Shown here piece by piece: positions 25,676 through 33,454 of a stretch of 51,250 nucleotides of DNA; the first letter of the stretch is position 1; the number at the start of each line of letters is the position of its first letter. Both the position numbers and the translations under genes were made by a program. Source of the DNA: Bacillota bacterium (GTDB lineage: Bacteria; Bacillota; Clostridia; Lachnospirales; Lachnospiraceae); NCBI GenBank assembly GCA_030526045.1, contig JAUNDN010000017.1:1-51250 (forward strand), in the 5' to 3' direction. The notes beneath the pieces were generated by a model that worked only from the letters and a program-made list of their open reading frames with translations, did no database searches and was not told the DNA's origin.

Positions 25676-26386
25676 ATGGAACAACAGTCAAAGAGAAAAA
25701 ACAAGTACGCTCTGCTGCTGGTGACGCAGAAGGAAGAGGGTACCATGAAACAGTATTCGATCAGTCCGGCGCTTGTAGAGGTGCTGGCAGCAATCCTTTT
25801 TCTGCTGGTCGTAGGAGTTATCTGTAAGTTTGTTTATGATTCGATTACGTTAAAGGACGCAAGAAAAGAAATTGTAGATCAGATCGTTACAATTAATAAT
25901 CTGACAGATGAAAATGAAGCACTAACCGTGGAGAATGCTACACTTACCAGTAAAATTACCGTCTTAAGTGAGACAGTCAGCAAGAAAGCGGCTACAGAGG
26001 ATGCCATATCACAGGAAACTGTAGAAAATGCATTGCCTAAGGGATTTCCTTTAAGCGGCTCAGCTACGATGAAGGAAGCGGAGGAAGGCGATCCGATGCT
26101 GATTTTCTCAGCATCGCAAGGAATCAATGTGATTACAACCGGAACAGGAGTTGTAGTCAGTGTAGGTGCTGATGAAACATACGGAACCAAGGTGATTGTT
26201 GACCATGGAAACGGATACCAGTCTGTTTACCGGAATAACGGAGCAGCCCTTGTGAAGGGTGGTGAAGAACTGGGGAAAGGCTATATTTTATTTACGGTAG
26301 GAGAAGAAAACCAGGAACTCGGTTACCAGATCATGAAGGATGAGGAATATATTGATCCGATGCAGCTGATAGATATAAACGGATAA
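25676..26386 (+). CDS. Membrane-anchored degenerate M23 (LytM-like) domain protein
   Basis: The 236-residue protein has a basic N-terminus, one membrane helix (about 34-56), a coiled-coil (about 60-105) and a C-terminal domain with GTGVVVSVGADETYGTKVIVDHGNGYQSVYRNNG. This is the M23 peptidase/LytM fold, but the usual HxH-type zinc motif (YAHL in active enzymes) reads YRNNG here, so it is probably not an active hydrolase. It resembles SpoIIQ-type extracytoplasmic adaptor proteins. ATG at 25676 is placed by GGAGGTGA; the in-frame GTG at 25664 lies inside that site. Its stop codon lies in the terminator stem. Confidence 0.75.
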   Translation: MEQQSKRKNKYALLLVTQKEEGTMKQYSISPALVEVLAAILFLLVVGVICKFVYDSITLKDARKEIVDQIVTINNLTDENEALTVENATLTSKITVLSETVSKKAATEDAISQETVENALPKGFPLSGSATMKEAEEGDPMLIFSASQGINVITTGTGVVVSVGADETYGTKVIVDHGNGYQSVYRNNGAALVKGGEELGKGYILFTVGEENQELGYQIMKDEEYIDPMQLIDING

Positions 26387-26406
26387 TCCAAATGGATTAT
26401 CCGTTT
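26377..26406. terminator. Bidirectional terminator formed by the two convergent gene ends
   Basis: AAACGGATAATCC pairs perfectly with GGATTATCCGTTT around AAAT. Each arm carries the last codons and the TAA stop of one gene: the M23-like gene on the plus strand (stop 26384-26386) and the TrpR-like gene on the minus strand (stop 26399-26397). Confidence 0.85.
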
Positions 26407-26690
26407 TCTTTTATCCTTTCGAATACTAAATCATAACCATCATTTCCATAGTTTAAAGAACGGTTTACACGACTGATGGTTGCTGTGGAAGCACCGGTCT
26501 TTTCTGCAATTTCAAGGTAAGTCTTGTGATCTCTCAGCATAGAAGCTACTTCATATCTCTGGGATAAAGACAGAAGCTCATTGACAGTACATAGGTCCTC
26601 AAAGAATCCGTAGCATTCTTCTTTACTCTCAAGGCAGAGAATTGCCTCGAAAAGATGGTCAACGGCGGCTGTCTGTATTTTTTTATTCAT
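26397..26690 (-). CDS. YerC/YecD family TrpR-related DNA-binding protein
   Basis: The 97-residue protein matches the YerC/YecD TrpR-like family: helical, with LCTVNELLSLSQRYEVASMLR followed by the helix-turn-helix YLEIAEKTGASTATISRVNRSL (about 58-79). TrpR proteins bind operator DNA as dimers; the ligand and target of YerC proteins are not established. ATG at 26690 has GGGGAGG at 8 nt. It stands alone on the minus strand and shares its terminator with the M23-like gene. Confidence 0.92.
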   Translation of the reverse strand: MNKKIQTAAVDHLFEAILCLESKEECYGFFEDLCTVNELLSLSQRYEVASMLRDHKTYLEIAEKTGASTATISRVNRSLNYGNDGYDLVFERIKENG

Positions 26691-26781
26691 ATGGAAAACC
26701 TCCCCGACAATATATTCATACAGTAGAATTTTACCATATTAAAGTTTTAAAGTAAAGAGAGAAACTAATAAATAAGAGTGC

Positions 26782-26810
26782 TTGTCATGTAGTTTTAAAT
26801 ACTATATAAT
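26782..26810 (+). promoter_or_regulatory. Sigma-A promoter of the DUF1836 gene
   Basis: TTGTCA (26782-26787) and a perfect TATAAT (26805-26810) are spaced by 17 nt and lie 21 nt before the start. Confidence 0.85.
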
Positions 26811-26831
26811 AGATTCGTGAGGTGGTACGGA

Positions 26832-27473
26832 ATGACAATAGACAGAGAAGATTTAATCAACAGCATTATGGCAAGCCTGGGACGTATGCAGCACATTAAG
26901 CTTGAGGATATCCCGAACATTGATCTTTATATGGATCAGGTGACAACTTTTATGGAGAGGAAGCTGAAGAACACGACCAGGTATCCGGATGAGGATAAGA
27001 TCCTGACGAAGACCATGATCAATAATTATGCCAAAAATGATCTTCTCCCTCCGCCCGTTAAGAAGAAATACAGTAAAGAGCATATGCTGTTATTGATCTT
27101 CATTTACTACTATAAAGGGATTCTTTCCATCAATGATATTCAGACATTGCTTAAGCCCATTACCGAAAAATATTTTCAGACGGTCGGAGAACTGAATCTT
27201 GGTACGATCTATGAGGAGGTATTCAGCTTAGAGGAGGAAGAGGTTGCCAGTCTCAAGGAAGACATCATGAAAAAGTTTGAGATCACCCAGGAGACCTTCA
27301 AGAATGCACCGGAGGAGGATCAGGAGATTCTTCAATTGTTTTCCTTTATTTGCATGCTTAGTTATGATGTCTATGTAAAAAAGCTTTTGATTGAAAAGAT
27401 GGTGGACAACTTTGGAACAGCCGTAGCCGGTGAAGGTAAAGCTGATAGGAACGGTACAAAGGAAAAGAAATAA
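26832..27473 (+). CDS. DUF1836 domain protein
   Basis: The 213-residue cytoplasmic protein fits DUF1836, with ITRTMINNYAKNDLLPPPVKKKYSKEHMLLLIFIYYYKGILSINDIQTLLKP-like sequence in its first half (LTKTMINNYAKN, about 60-71; LPPPVKKKYSKEHM, about 73-86). The MINNYxKxxLxPPPxKKKY pattern resembles a MerR-type winged helix, so DNA binding is plausible but unproven. The C-terminal half is helical and acidic. ATG at 26832 has GAGGTGG 6 nt upstream; the in-frame GTG at 26817 is part of that region. It has its own promoter and terminator. Confidence 0.8.
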   Translation: MTIDREDLINSIMASLGRMQHIKLEDIPNIDLYMDQVTTFMERKLKNTTRYPDEDKILTKTMINNYAKNDLLPPPVKKKYSKEHMLLLIFIYYYKGILSINDIQTLLKPITEKYFQTVGELNLGTIYEEVFSLEEEEVASLKEDIMKKFEITQETFKNAPEEDQEILQLFSFICMLSYDVYVKKLLIEKMVDNFGTAVAGEGKADRNGTKEKK

Positions 27474-27477
27474 AAGC

Positions 27478-27530
27478 AACCCACAGACTTTGATCTGCTT
27501 CGTGTGAAACAGGTAGAGCCTGTGGGTTTT
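27478..27530 (+). terminator. Terminator after the DUF1836 gene
   Basis: AACCCACAG (27478-27486) pairs with CTGTGGGTT (27520-27528) around a long loop and is followed by a T-run. The GH9 gene converges on it. Confidence 0.75.
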
Positions 27531-27544
27531 TATTTTGATATCTT

Positions 27545-29176
27545 TTACTTTTGCGCAAAGAATGCAGTCATGAACACAACAGGAGAATTCCAGTAAATGG
27601 TGATTTCGTTCGTGGAGTAGCTTCCCACGTCATCAACATAGCATTTCATGGGAGGAGTTCCTGCCGGGATTTTTTCCATGGCAGCCGGATCGCAGGGCGC
27701 TTTGTAAGGACCACCGCTTACCCATCCGGGCATCGGAAGTTCAATTCCATCAGCATGGGTAGGTCTGTTATGCGGGTTTTTAAATGCATTTTCTCCAAAG
27801 CCGGTTACATAGCTGATATCCATAGCGTTTAAGCCAAGCAGATAATGAAGCTGGCTTAAGGCAGCTTCCCGGTAGGAAGCAGCTTGTTCCTGATCAGCAA
27901 GAAGGCTGGCAAGAACCAGGAGCATACCGCGGTTTGCAACTACCATGTTGCTTCCCCAGACAAAGTCTTCCGGCTTCATAGCAAGCTGATAGGCAGAAGC
28001 AGCTTGAAGGGAACAAAGCCTGTCGGCCTCTGTAAACAATAGCTTCCTGTATTCCGGCTCCAGTTCCCGTGCACTGTGAGAAGGATCAAACAGGATGGCG
28101 AGGGTGGCAAGCCCGGACACATCTGTCCAGCCGAAATCAGTTTTACCCATAGGCATCGCAGAATACTCTTTTAGCTTATTCAGATAGACGGCAGAGTTAC
28201 TCGTGTCAGTGCGAAGAAGCTCAGCACTTGCCCAGAGCCGTTCATCCAGATCACATTCATCATCATATTCCCCGGTGTTACTTCCGGCAGGATTATGGAA
28301 GCCCACGTAAGGGTTGGATTCCAGCCAGCTCCAAGCCTTCTTTGCAGCGGCAAGCGCCTTTTCGGAAAACTCCGGGCGGAAGGGCGCATACACGCGGGAT
28401 GCCAGAGCCATTATTGCGGCGAAATCCGCTGTTGCCATGGAGGAGACTGGGAAAATCATAAATTGCATCAGGTCATCCTCAGGCATGACAAAGTCTGCGT
28501 GGGAGAAGGAAGTAAGCTTATGATAAGCACCTCCGTCGGGAGCCTGCATTTTTAAGAGCCAGGTAAGCTCATAGAAGCATTCATTTAAAATATCGGGCAT
28601 ATCATTGTCGCTTTCGGGAATGTTCAAATTCATTTGAAGCTGCCCGGGAAAAAGTTCATATGCATACAAAAGGTGTGCAAGCGCAACGGCTGCCGGAGAG
28701 GTATATCTTCCATAGTCACCGGCATCATGCCATCCACCGGTCATATCAAACTGCCGGGGAGATGGCGTTTTGTTTATATAGTCCTCAAGGAAAACGGAAG
28801 GGGCGGTGTGGCATGCCTTGTGGGTATAGACCCCGGCATACTTTGCGGATAATTCACAGCCGCACCTCTGATAATAAAAGGCCTTCATGACTGCACTCTT
28901 TAGGGCATCGTATACATTCTCTTCAATTCGAAAGGTAAGAGATTTTTCACCGTTCCCGGCAAGAATATAGTAAGTGCCGGGTGAAACAGCAGCGGAAAAA
29001 TCAATCTGATAGACCTGTTCGCCGGAGCAGTCATCAATTCCCATTGCTTTGGTTGTTCCGTCAAGTACACTGCTTTGTGTCTGCGCATTAATCAGCTGAA
29101 AATTGCAGGGAAAGGTTGAAACCGCAACCTTTTTGGCTTTTGGAAGGTAGCCCACCTGATCTACATAAATCCCCAT
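27545..29176 (-). CDS. Glycoside hydrolase family 9 enzyme, probably cytoplasmic cellodextrinase
   Basis: GH9 enzymes cleave beta-1,4-glucans by inversion. The 543-residue protein has an N-terminal Ig-like domain (MGIYVDQVGYLPKA, to about 85) and an (alpha/alpha)6 catalytic domain with GGWHDAGDYGRY (Asp151 and Asp154), NPHNRPTHADG and, near the C-terminus, TNEITIYWNSPVVFMTAFF with the expected acid Glu524. No signal peptide is present, so it probably acts inside the cell on imported cellodextrins. ATG at 29176 is chosen because GGAGG lies 5 nt before it; longer starts encode no family sequence. No sugar transporter gene adjoins it. Confidence 0.92.
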   Translation of the reverse strand: MGIYVDQVGYLPKAKKVAVSTFPCNFQLINAQTQSSVLDGTTKAMGIDDCSGEQVYQIDFSAAVSPGTYYILAGNGEKSLTFRIEENVYDALKSAVMKAFYYQRCGCELSAKYAGVYTHKACHTAPSVFLEDYINKTPSPRQFDMTGGWHDAGDYGRYTSPAAVALAHLLYAYELFPGQLQMNLNIPESDNDMPDILNECFYELTWLLKMQAPDGGAYHKLTSFSHADFVMPEDDLMQFMIFPVSSMATADFAAIMALASRVYAPFRPEFSEKALAAAKKAWSWLESNPYVGFHNPAGSNTGEYDDECDLDERLWASAELLRTDTSNSAVYLNKLKEYSAMPMGKTDFGWTDVSGLATLAILFDPSHSARELEPEYRKLLFTEADRLCSLQAASAYQLAMKPEDFVWGSNMVVANRGMLLVLASLLADQEQAASYREAALSQLHYLLGLNAMDISYVTGFGENAFKNPHNRPTHADGIELPMPGWVSGGPYKAPCDPAAMEKIPAGTPPMKCYVDDVGSYSTNEITIYWNSPVVFMTAFFAQK

Positions 29177-29340
29177 ATAAAACCTCCATAAAAAATAATC
29201 TACTATTTTATTATCATACAATGCGGAAGGTGAGTTGACAATCCTGTAATTTGCCGGAAAACACTTTTTGGGCAACAGCTATGGACAAGAGCGGAATTTG
29301 CGAGTATGCTGATTGAGACTTTAATGTGGAGATGAATGTT

Positions 29341-30189
29341 ATGTGGTGGATATTTCTGGTTTTATTCTATGGAATCCTGAAGGGAGTCAGGGAAATTGTT
29401 AAGAAAAAAGCGCTTCAGAAAAGTACGGTTATGGAGGTACTGTTTTTTTACACGTTTCTTGCCTTCCTGTTTGTGCTTCCACAGGCTAAGGATGCCGGCG
29501 GATTGGAACCGAAATACTACTTTTATATCGGATTGAAATCCTTTGTGATCTTTCTCGCATGGATTTGCAGCTTTAAGGCAATCAGCAAAATGCCGATCAG
29601 CTTATACGGTGTGCTGGATCTGTCAAGAGTTTTATTTGCAACACTTCTGGGAGTCTGGGTCCTTCATGAGACCTTAAGCGGGGGAGGAATCGCAGGACTG
29701 CTGCTTGTTTCAGCAGGTCTTTTGATGCTGAAGTTTAAGCCTGGTGTTGCCGGCAAGGAAAAGGAAACAATTCAGCCTGTCTATGTGTTTTTTGCCTTTA
29801 CCTCCTGTATGTTGAATGCGTTGTCGGGACTGATGGACAAGCTTCTGATGAAAAATATGAACAGCTCCCAGTTACAATTCTGGTATATGCTTTTTCTTTT
29901 GCTTTGCTATGCGGCTTATCTGTTAGTGACCGGAACCAAAATCAGAAGATCCGTATGGAAGAACGGCTGGATCTGGCTGCTTGCGATCCTGTTCGTGATG
30001 GCAGATAAAGCACTGTTTATTGCAAATGGTATGGAGCAGAGCAGGATCACAGTGATGACATTGCTTAAGCAGAGCGGCTGTATTGTCACGATCCTTGCAG
30101 GGAAATTTATTTTTAAGGAAAAAAATATCGGCTATAAGCTTCTTTGTGCGGCGGTGATTGTTGCAGGGATCATGGTTGGAGTTATGTAA
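29341..30189 (+). CDS. EamA/DMT superfamily membrane transporter
   Basis: The protein (282 residues from the chosen start) has about ten membrane helices in two similar halves, typical of the EamA-type drug/metabolite transporter superfamily. The first half ends with FKAISKMPISLYGVLDLSRVLFATLLGVWVLHE and the second with ITVMTLLKQSGCIVTILAGKFIFKEKNIGYKLLC, each containing the family's end-of-repeat pattern. Several starts are possible; ATG at 29341 has GGAG 9 nt upstream. The transported compound cannot be predicted. Confidence 0.85.
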   Translation: MWWIFLVLFYGILKGVREIVKKKALQKSTVMEVLFFYTFLAFLFVLPQAKDAGGLEPKYYFYIGLKSFVIFLAWICSFKAISKMPISLYGVLDLSRVLFATLLGVWVLHETLSGGGIAGLLLVSAGLLMLKFKPGVAGKEKETIQPVYVFFAFTSCMLNALSGLMDKLLMKNMNSSQLQFWYMLFLLLCYAAYLLVTGTKIRRSVWKNGWIWLLAILFVMADKALFIANGMEQSRITVMTLLKQSGCIVTILAGKFIFKEKNIGYKLLCAAVIVAGIMVGVM

Positions 30190-30264
30190 ACCATAAAATC
30201 TTTTTAAAAAATTTTGTATTTTTTGAAGATAAATGAGAAGAGGGTCCGTTATAGTAATTGAAAA

Positions 30265-30825
30265 GTGAGAACGGAAAGCGGGGTGGATAAGATCAGTACG
30301 ATAGAAAAAACAGCAGTCTGTACGGAAAAAAGACTGGCTGAAATGATTGACAGCTATGACAAGCTGGTCTTTTCCATCTGCTATAAGCTGACCGGAGATT
30401 ACTTTGCAGCTGAGGATCTTGCGCAGGAAACCTTTTTATCCGCTTATCAGCGGTACGAGACCTTCGATGGCGAAAATGAAAAAGCATGGCTTTGCCGGAT
30501 TGCCACTAATAAGAGCATTGATTATCTGCGAAGTGCCAGCCGCAGAAATGTGCCTACAGAGGACAGCTTTTTTGAAACCGCGGTAGAAAAGCGTGGCTCA
30601 CCGGAGGAAATCTGCATGGAAGAGGAGATTAAGAACCGATTGAAGACATGCTGTGACAGTTTAAAACCACCCTATAACGAAGTGGCGAAAGCCTATTACC
30701 TTTATGAGGAGAGTCCTAAGGAGATTGCACTCCGGCTGGGACAGAATGTAAAGACAATCCAGACACAGATTTACAGGGCAAGGGAAATGCTGAAAAAGAG
30801 TTACGGAAAGGAGGAACCGGTATGA
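30265..30825 (+). CDS. ECF-type RNA polymerase sigma factor
   Basis: The 186-residue protein has both sigma-70 domains of the extracytoplasmic-function group: region 2 with YDKLVFSICYKLTGDYFAAEDLAQETFLSAYQ (about 30-61) and WLCRIATNKSIDYLRS, and region 4 with PYNEVAKAYYLYEESPKEIALRLGQNVKTIQTQIYRAREML (about 136-176). It directs RNA polymerase to a stress regulon that usually includes its own operon. Start is GTG at 30265, with GTG at 30283 as an alternative; neither has a strong site. It overlaps the next gene by 4 nt (ATGA). Confidence 0.92.
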   Translation: MRTESGVDKISTIEKTAVCTEKRLAEMIDSYDKLVFSICYKLTGDYFAAEDLAQETFLSAYQRYETFDGENEKAWLCRIATNKSIDYLRSASRRNVPTEDSFFETAVEKRGSPEEICMEEEIKNRLKTCCDSLKPPYNEVAKAYYLYEESPKEIALRLGQNVKTIQTQIYRAREMLKKSYGKEEPV

Positions 30826-31277
30826 GAGAATATCCCACAGACGAGGAACTGGAGCGATTGATCGCGCAGCTGGAACAACAGGAGTTGTATGCGCCAAAGC
30901 ATATGAAAGAGCAGATTTTGAGTCAGGTGTTTCCAAAACAAACGGATAAGACGCCGGCAAAATCCGGGAGTACTCAAAAGCCGATTGCTCTATTTACGTA
31001 CCGTCTTAAGATTATAGCCGGAATGGCGGCAGCCCTGATGATGCTGGCTGTGATTCCAATGCAGAATGGGAATCTTCTTCCGCTGAATGCAGTGGAAGAA
31101 CTGCAGACAAAGCAGCAGGAACGAAAGGATGAGAAGGGAATTAATTTGAATGCGTTCCTCAATGAAAGCATGAGAAAAGTGAACCGCAAAATGAATACAT
31201 GGCTGGTAAAAGAAAATGACCGGCAGATAGAGAATCTGCCTGAAGAAAATGATGGAGGATATCAGGATGAAAACTAA
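30822..31277 (+). CDS. Putative single-pass anti-sigma factor
   Basis: The 151-residue protein has a charged cytoplasmic N-terminal part (about 1-59, starting REYPTDEELERLIAQLEQQE), one membrane helix (about 61-80) and a polar outer C-terminal part. Gene order, the 4-nt overlap with the ECF sigma gene and this topology fit an anti-sigma factor. It lacks the HxxxCxxC zinc motif of ZAS-type anti-sigma factors, and no family match is recognised, so the role is inferred mainly from context. Confidence 0.6.
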   Translation: MREYPTDEELERLIAQLEQQELYAPKHMKEQILSQVFPKQTDKTPAKSGSTQKPIALFTYRLKIIAGMAAALMMLAVIPMQNGNLLPLNAVEELQTKQQERKDEKGINLNAFLNESMRKVNRKMNTWLVKENDRQIENLPEENDGGYQDEN

Positions 31278-31848
31278 GAAAAAAAATCGCTTTTTAACTT
31301 TTTGTTTTTCAATGCTGCCGGGCGCAGCTGAAATGTATATGGGCTTTATGAAAACGGGTGTAAGCCTGATGAGCTTGTTTATGCTGGTGATCATGGTGGC
31401 AATCTGGATGAATCAGGGTGTCATTAATGTAGTTGGTGTTGTGATCTGGTTCTATGGATTTTTCCATGCCAATCATTTGGCAGGACTTGCGGATGAGGAT
31501 TTTGCCCAGGTGAAGGACGAATATCTTTTCGGCATGGACAGTATTCCGGGAGTGGAGTCCGTTGTGAAAAAGTATCATAAGTGGATCGCGGCAATCTTGA
31601 TCTTTTTGGGAGCAAGTCTGCTCTGGAATTCTGCGGCAGATGTGATGGCAGATATGGGGGTTGATCTGGTTGCACAGATCATGTGGAGAATAGGCGACTA
31701 TGTTCCGAGTCTGGTGATCGGTGTGGCAATCGTGGTTGCAGGCATTAAGCTGATCGGAGGCAAAGAAGCTTCCCTTGCCGGAGAACAGAAGCTTTTGGAA
31801 GAAAAGGAGCAGGGAGAGAACCGGAGCAACAGTCAGGAGGGAGAATAA
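31267..31848 (+). CDS. Multi-pass membrane protein of the ECF operon
   Basis: The 193-residue protein has about four membrane segments (roughly 9-28, 32-60, 100-120 and 140-160) and a charged Glu/Lys/Gln-rich C-terminal tail. The N-terminal LTFCFSMLPGAAEMYMGFMKTG resembles small TM2-like membrane proteins found beside envelope-stress sigma genes. ATG at 31267 has GGAGG 8 nt upstream; this start overlaps the preceding gene by 11 nt, pointing to translational coupling. Function unknown; an envelope-sensing role is inference. Confidence 0.65.
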   Translation: MKTKKKNRFLTFCFSMLPGAAEMYMGFMKTGVSLMSLFMLVIMVAIWMNQGVINVVGVVIWFYGFFHANHLAGLADEDFAQVKDEYLFGMDSIPGVESVVKKYHKWIAAILIFLGASLLWNSAADVMADMGVDLVAQIMWRIGDYVPSLVIGVAIVVAGIKLIGGKEASLAGEQKLLEEKEQGENRSNSQEGE

Positions 31849-32198
31849 TGGGAAAACAGACGATTCGCATCCGCAGAGTCGGTTCCATCACTTTTGGCAT
31901 GGTGTTGGTCACAACAGGAATTTTGTTTCTGACGGAAACCTTTCTGCCAAATCTGGATTATCGGTTTGTGTTTCGCTTCTGGCCGATCATTCTGATTCTG
32001 CTTGGAATTGAAGTCCTAATGTCTACCAGACAGAAAAGCTGGGAAATTCTTGATGAGACCGGAAAAGTTGTGGAGCAGAATAAAGTGATCTATGATGTTC
32101 CTGCAATCGTGCTCACCATGTTTCTCATCGGCTTTTCTCTGGTCATGGGAATGGTAAACTGGGCAGTTTATCATTCGGGCGGTACATTAATATTCTGA
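31848..32198 (+). CDS. LiaF-type transmembrane-region protein (DUF5668-like)
   Basis: The 116-residue protein carries three to four membrane helices and the pattern FVFRFWPIILILLGIEVLMS (about 40-59), characteristic of the LiaI/LiaF membrane region. LiaF-type proteins modulate envelope-stress signalling. It lacks the C-terminal beta domain of full LiaF. The start overlaps the previous stop (TAATG), so it is the last of four tightly coupled genes. Its involvement in envelope-stress control is inferred from family and context. Confidence 0.7.
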   Translation: MGKQTIRIRRVGSITFGMVLVTTGILFLTETFLPNLDYRFVFRFWPIILILLGIEVLMSTRQKSWEILDETGKVVEQNKVIYDVPAIVLTMFLIGFSLVMGMVNWAVYHSGGTLIF

Positions 32199-32205
32199 CG
32201 ATCAT

Positions 32206-32238
32206 AAAAAATGTGCACCGAAATGGTGCACATTTTTT
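32206..32238. terminator. Bidirectional terminator after the ECF operon
   Basis: AAAAAATGTGCACC pairs perfectly with GGTGCACATTTTTT around GAAAT. The A and T runs make it work for both the ECF operon and the converging solute-binding protein gene. Confidence 0.9.
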
Positions 32239-32243
32239 GTGGG

Positions 32244-33272
32244 TTATTTGTTGTTTTCGATTGCCTTCTTTGCAAAGTCCGTAGTTACGAGATCTGCGTA
32301 AGGGACACGAGCCGGAAGCTCCCCGGCTTCTTCAAGAATATTCTGCAGGAGTGTGAAGGCATCTTCTTCAAAGATCAGATCGGTTTTCCAGGTGTCCTGT
32401 TCATGATAGCGGGTGATGATGGCAGTGAGCGTAGCAGAGTCGGTTTCGGCAAACTGCGGCCCGATGACTGATGCAATTTCTTCAGGTGTGTGGGTGGCAA
32501 CATAGTCCATGCCTCTTTGCAGGGCATTGGTAAATGCCTGGATTAGCTCGGGATTTGCATCGATGTAGCTCCTTTTGGCACTGAATGCCGTGTAGGGTAC
32601 ATAGCCGGATTCCTCGCCCAGGGAAGCAACCACATAGCCGTCGCCCTTCTTCTCCAGGGAAGTGGCATGCGGTTCAAACTCAACGGAAAAATCTCCCTGT
32701 CCGCCTGAAAAAGCGGCTGCAGTGGAACCAAAATCGATACTCTGATCGATGGTTAGGTCAGTTTCGGGCTCAATTCCATTTTTCTTTAAGATAAATTCAA
32801 ATACCATTTCCGGCATACCACCTGCACGGCCGCCTAGGACCGTGGAACCTTTCAGCATATCCCAACTGAAATCATCAATGGGCTTTCTGGATACGAGAAA
32901 GTTGCCGGCGCGCTGTGTCAGCTGTGCAAAGTTTACGACATAATCATCCGTGTTCCCCGCATAAGTATAAATAGTGGACTCGCTGCCCATAAAGCCGATA
33001 TCTGCTTCTCCGGTCAGAACCGCTGTCATGGTCTTATCTGCACCAAAGCCGGTGACCAGAGTCAAGTTGATGCCTTCGTCTTTAAAGTAGCCTTCCTCGA
33101 TGGATACGTAAAGGGGGGCATAAAACACGGAATGTGCCACTTCATTCAGTGTGACTTCCCGAAGAGAGGAAGCAGAATTTCCCTCCTGTACAGAGACATT
33201 CTTTCCTCCGCATCCAAGTAAGGATACGGCAGTCAGCAGGGCGGTAAGTAGAAACGTTACTGTTTTTTTCAT
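32244..33272 (-). CDS. Orphan ABC solute-binding lipoprotein (SsuA/ThiY/NitT-TauT type)
   Basis: The 342-residue protein has a lipoprotein signal peptide ending in SLLGC|G and an NMT1/SsuA-like fold: LNEVAHSVFYAPLYVSIEEGYFKDEGINLTLVTGFGADKTMTAVLTGEADIGFMG near the N-terminus, then PIDDFSWDMLKGSTVLGGRAGGMPEMVFEFILKKNG. Relatives bind sulfonates, nitrate/taurine or thiamine precursors. ATG at 33272 follows GGAGG. No permease or ATPase gene adjoins it, so its partner must be elsewhere or the gene is an isolated relic. The ligand is not predictable. Confidence 0.85.
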   Translation of the reverse strand: MKKTVTFLLTALLTAVSLLGCGGKNVSVQEGNSASSLREVTLNEVAHSVFYAPLYVSIEEGYFKDEGINLTLVTGFGADKTMTAVLTGEADIGFMGSESTIYTYAGNTDDYVVNFAQLTQRAGNFLVSRKPIDDFSWDMLKGSTVLGGRAGGMPEMVFEFILKKNGIEPETDLTIDQSIDFGSTAAAFSGGQGDFSVEFEPHATSLEKKGDGYVVASLGEESGYVPYTAFSAKRSYIDANPELIQAFTNALQRGMDYVATHTPEEIASVIGPQFAETDSATLTAIITRYHEQDTWKTDLIFEEDAFTLLQNILEEAGELPARVPYADLVTTDFAKKAIENNK

Positions 33273-33380
33273 AATATCCTCCATTTGATAAATTGACCGG
33301 TACGTGAGCGTGCCGGCAGCTGATGGTATTATTTTATGAAAAATATGGGAAAAAGTCGCTTGTCCGTATTACTGTTTTTA

Positions 33381-33410
33381 TAGACAACACATGACAAAAT
33401 AAGCTATAAT
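33381..33410 (+). promoter_or_regulatory. Promoter of the SPFH/zinc-ribbon operon
   Basis: TAGACA (33381-33386) and a perfect TATAAT (33405-33410) with an 18-nt spacer lie 45 nt before the first gene of the module. Confidence 0.7.
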
Positions 33411-33454
33411 ATTTTAAGTGGGAATTGTCCCGGGAAAATAAGGAGGATAATAAT

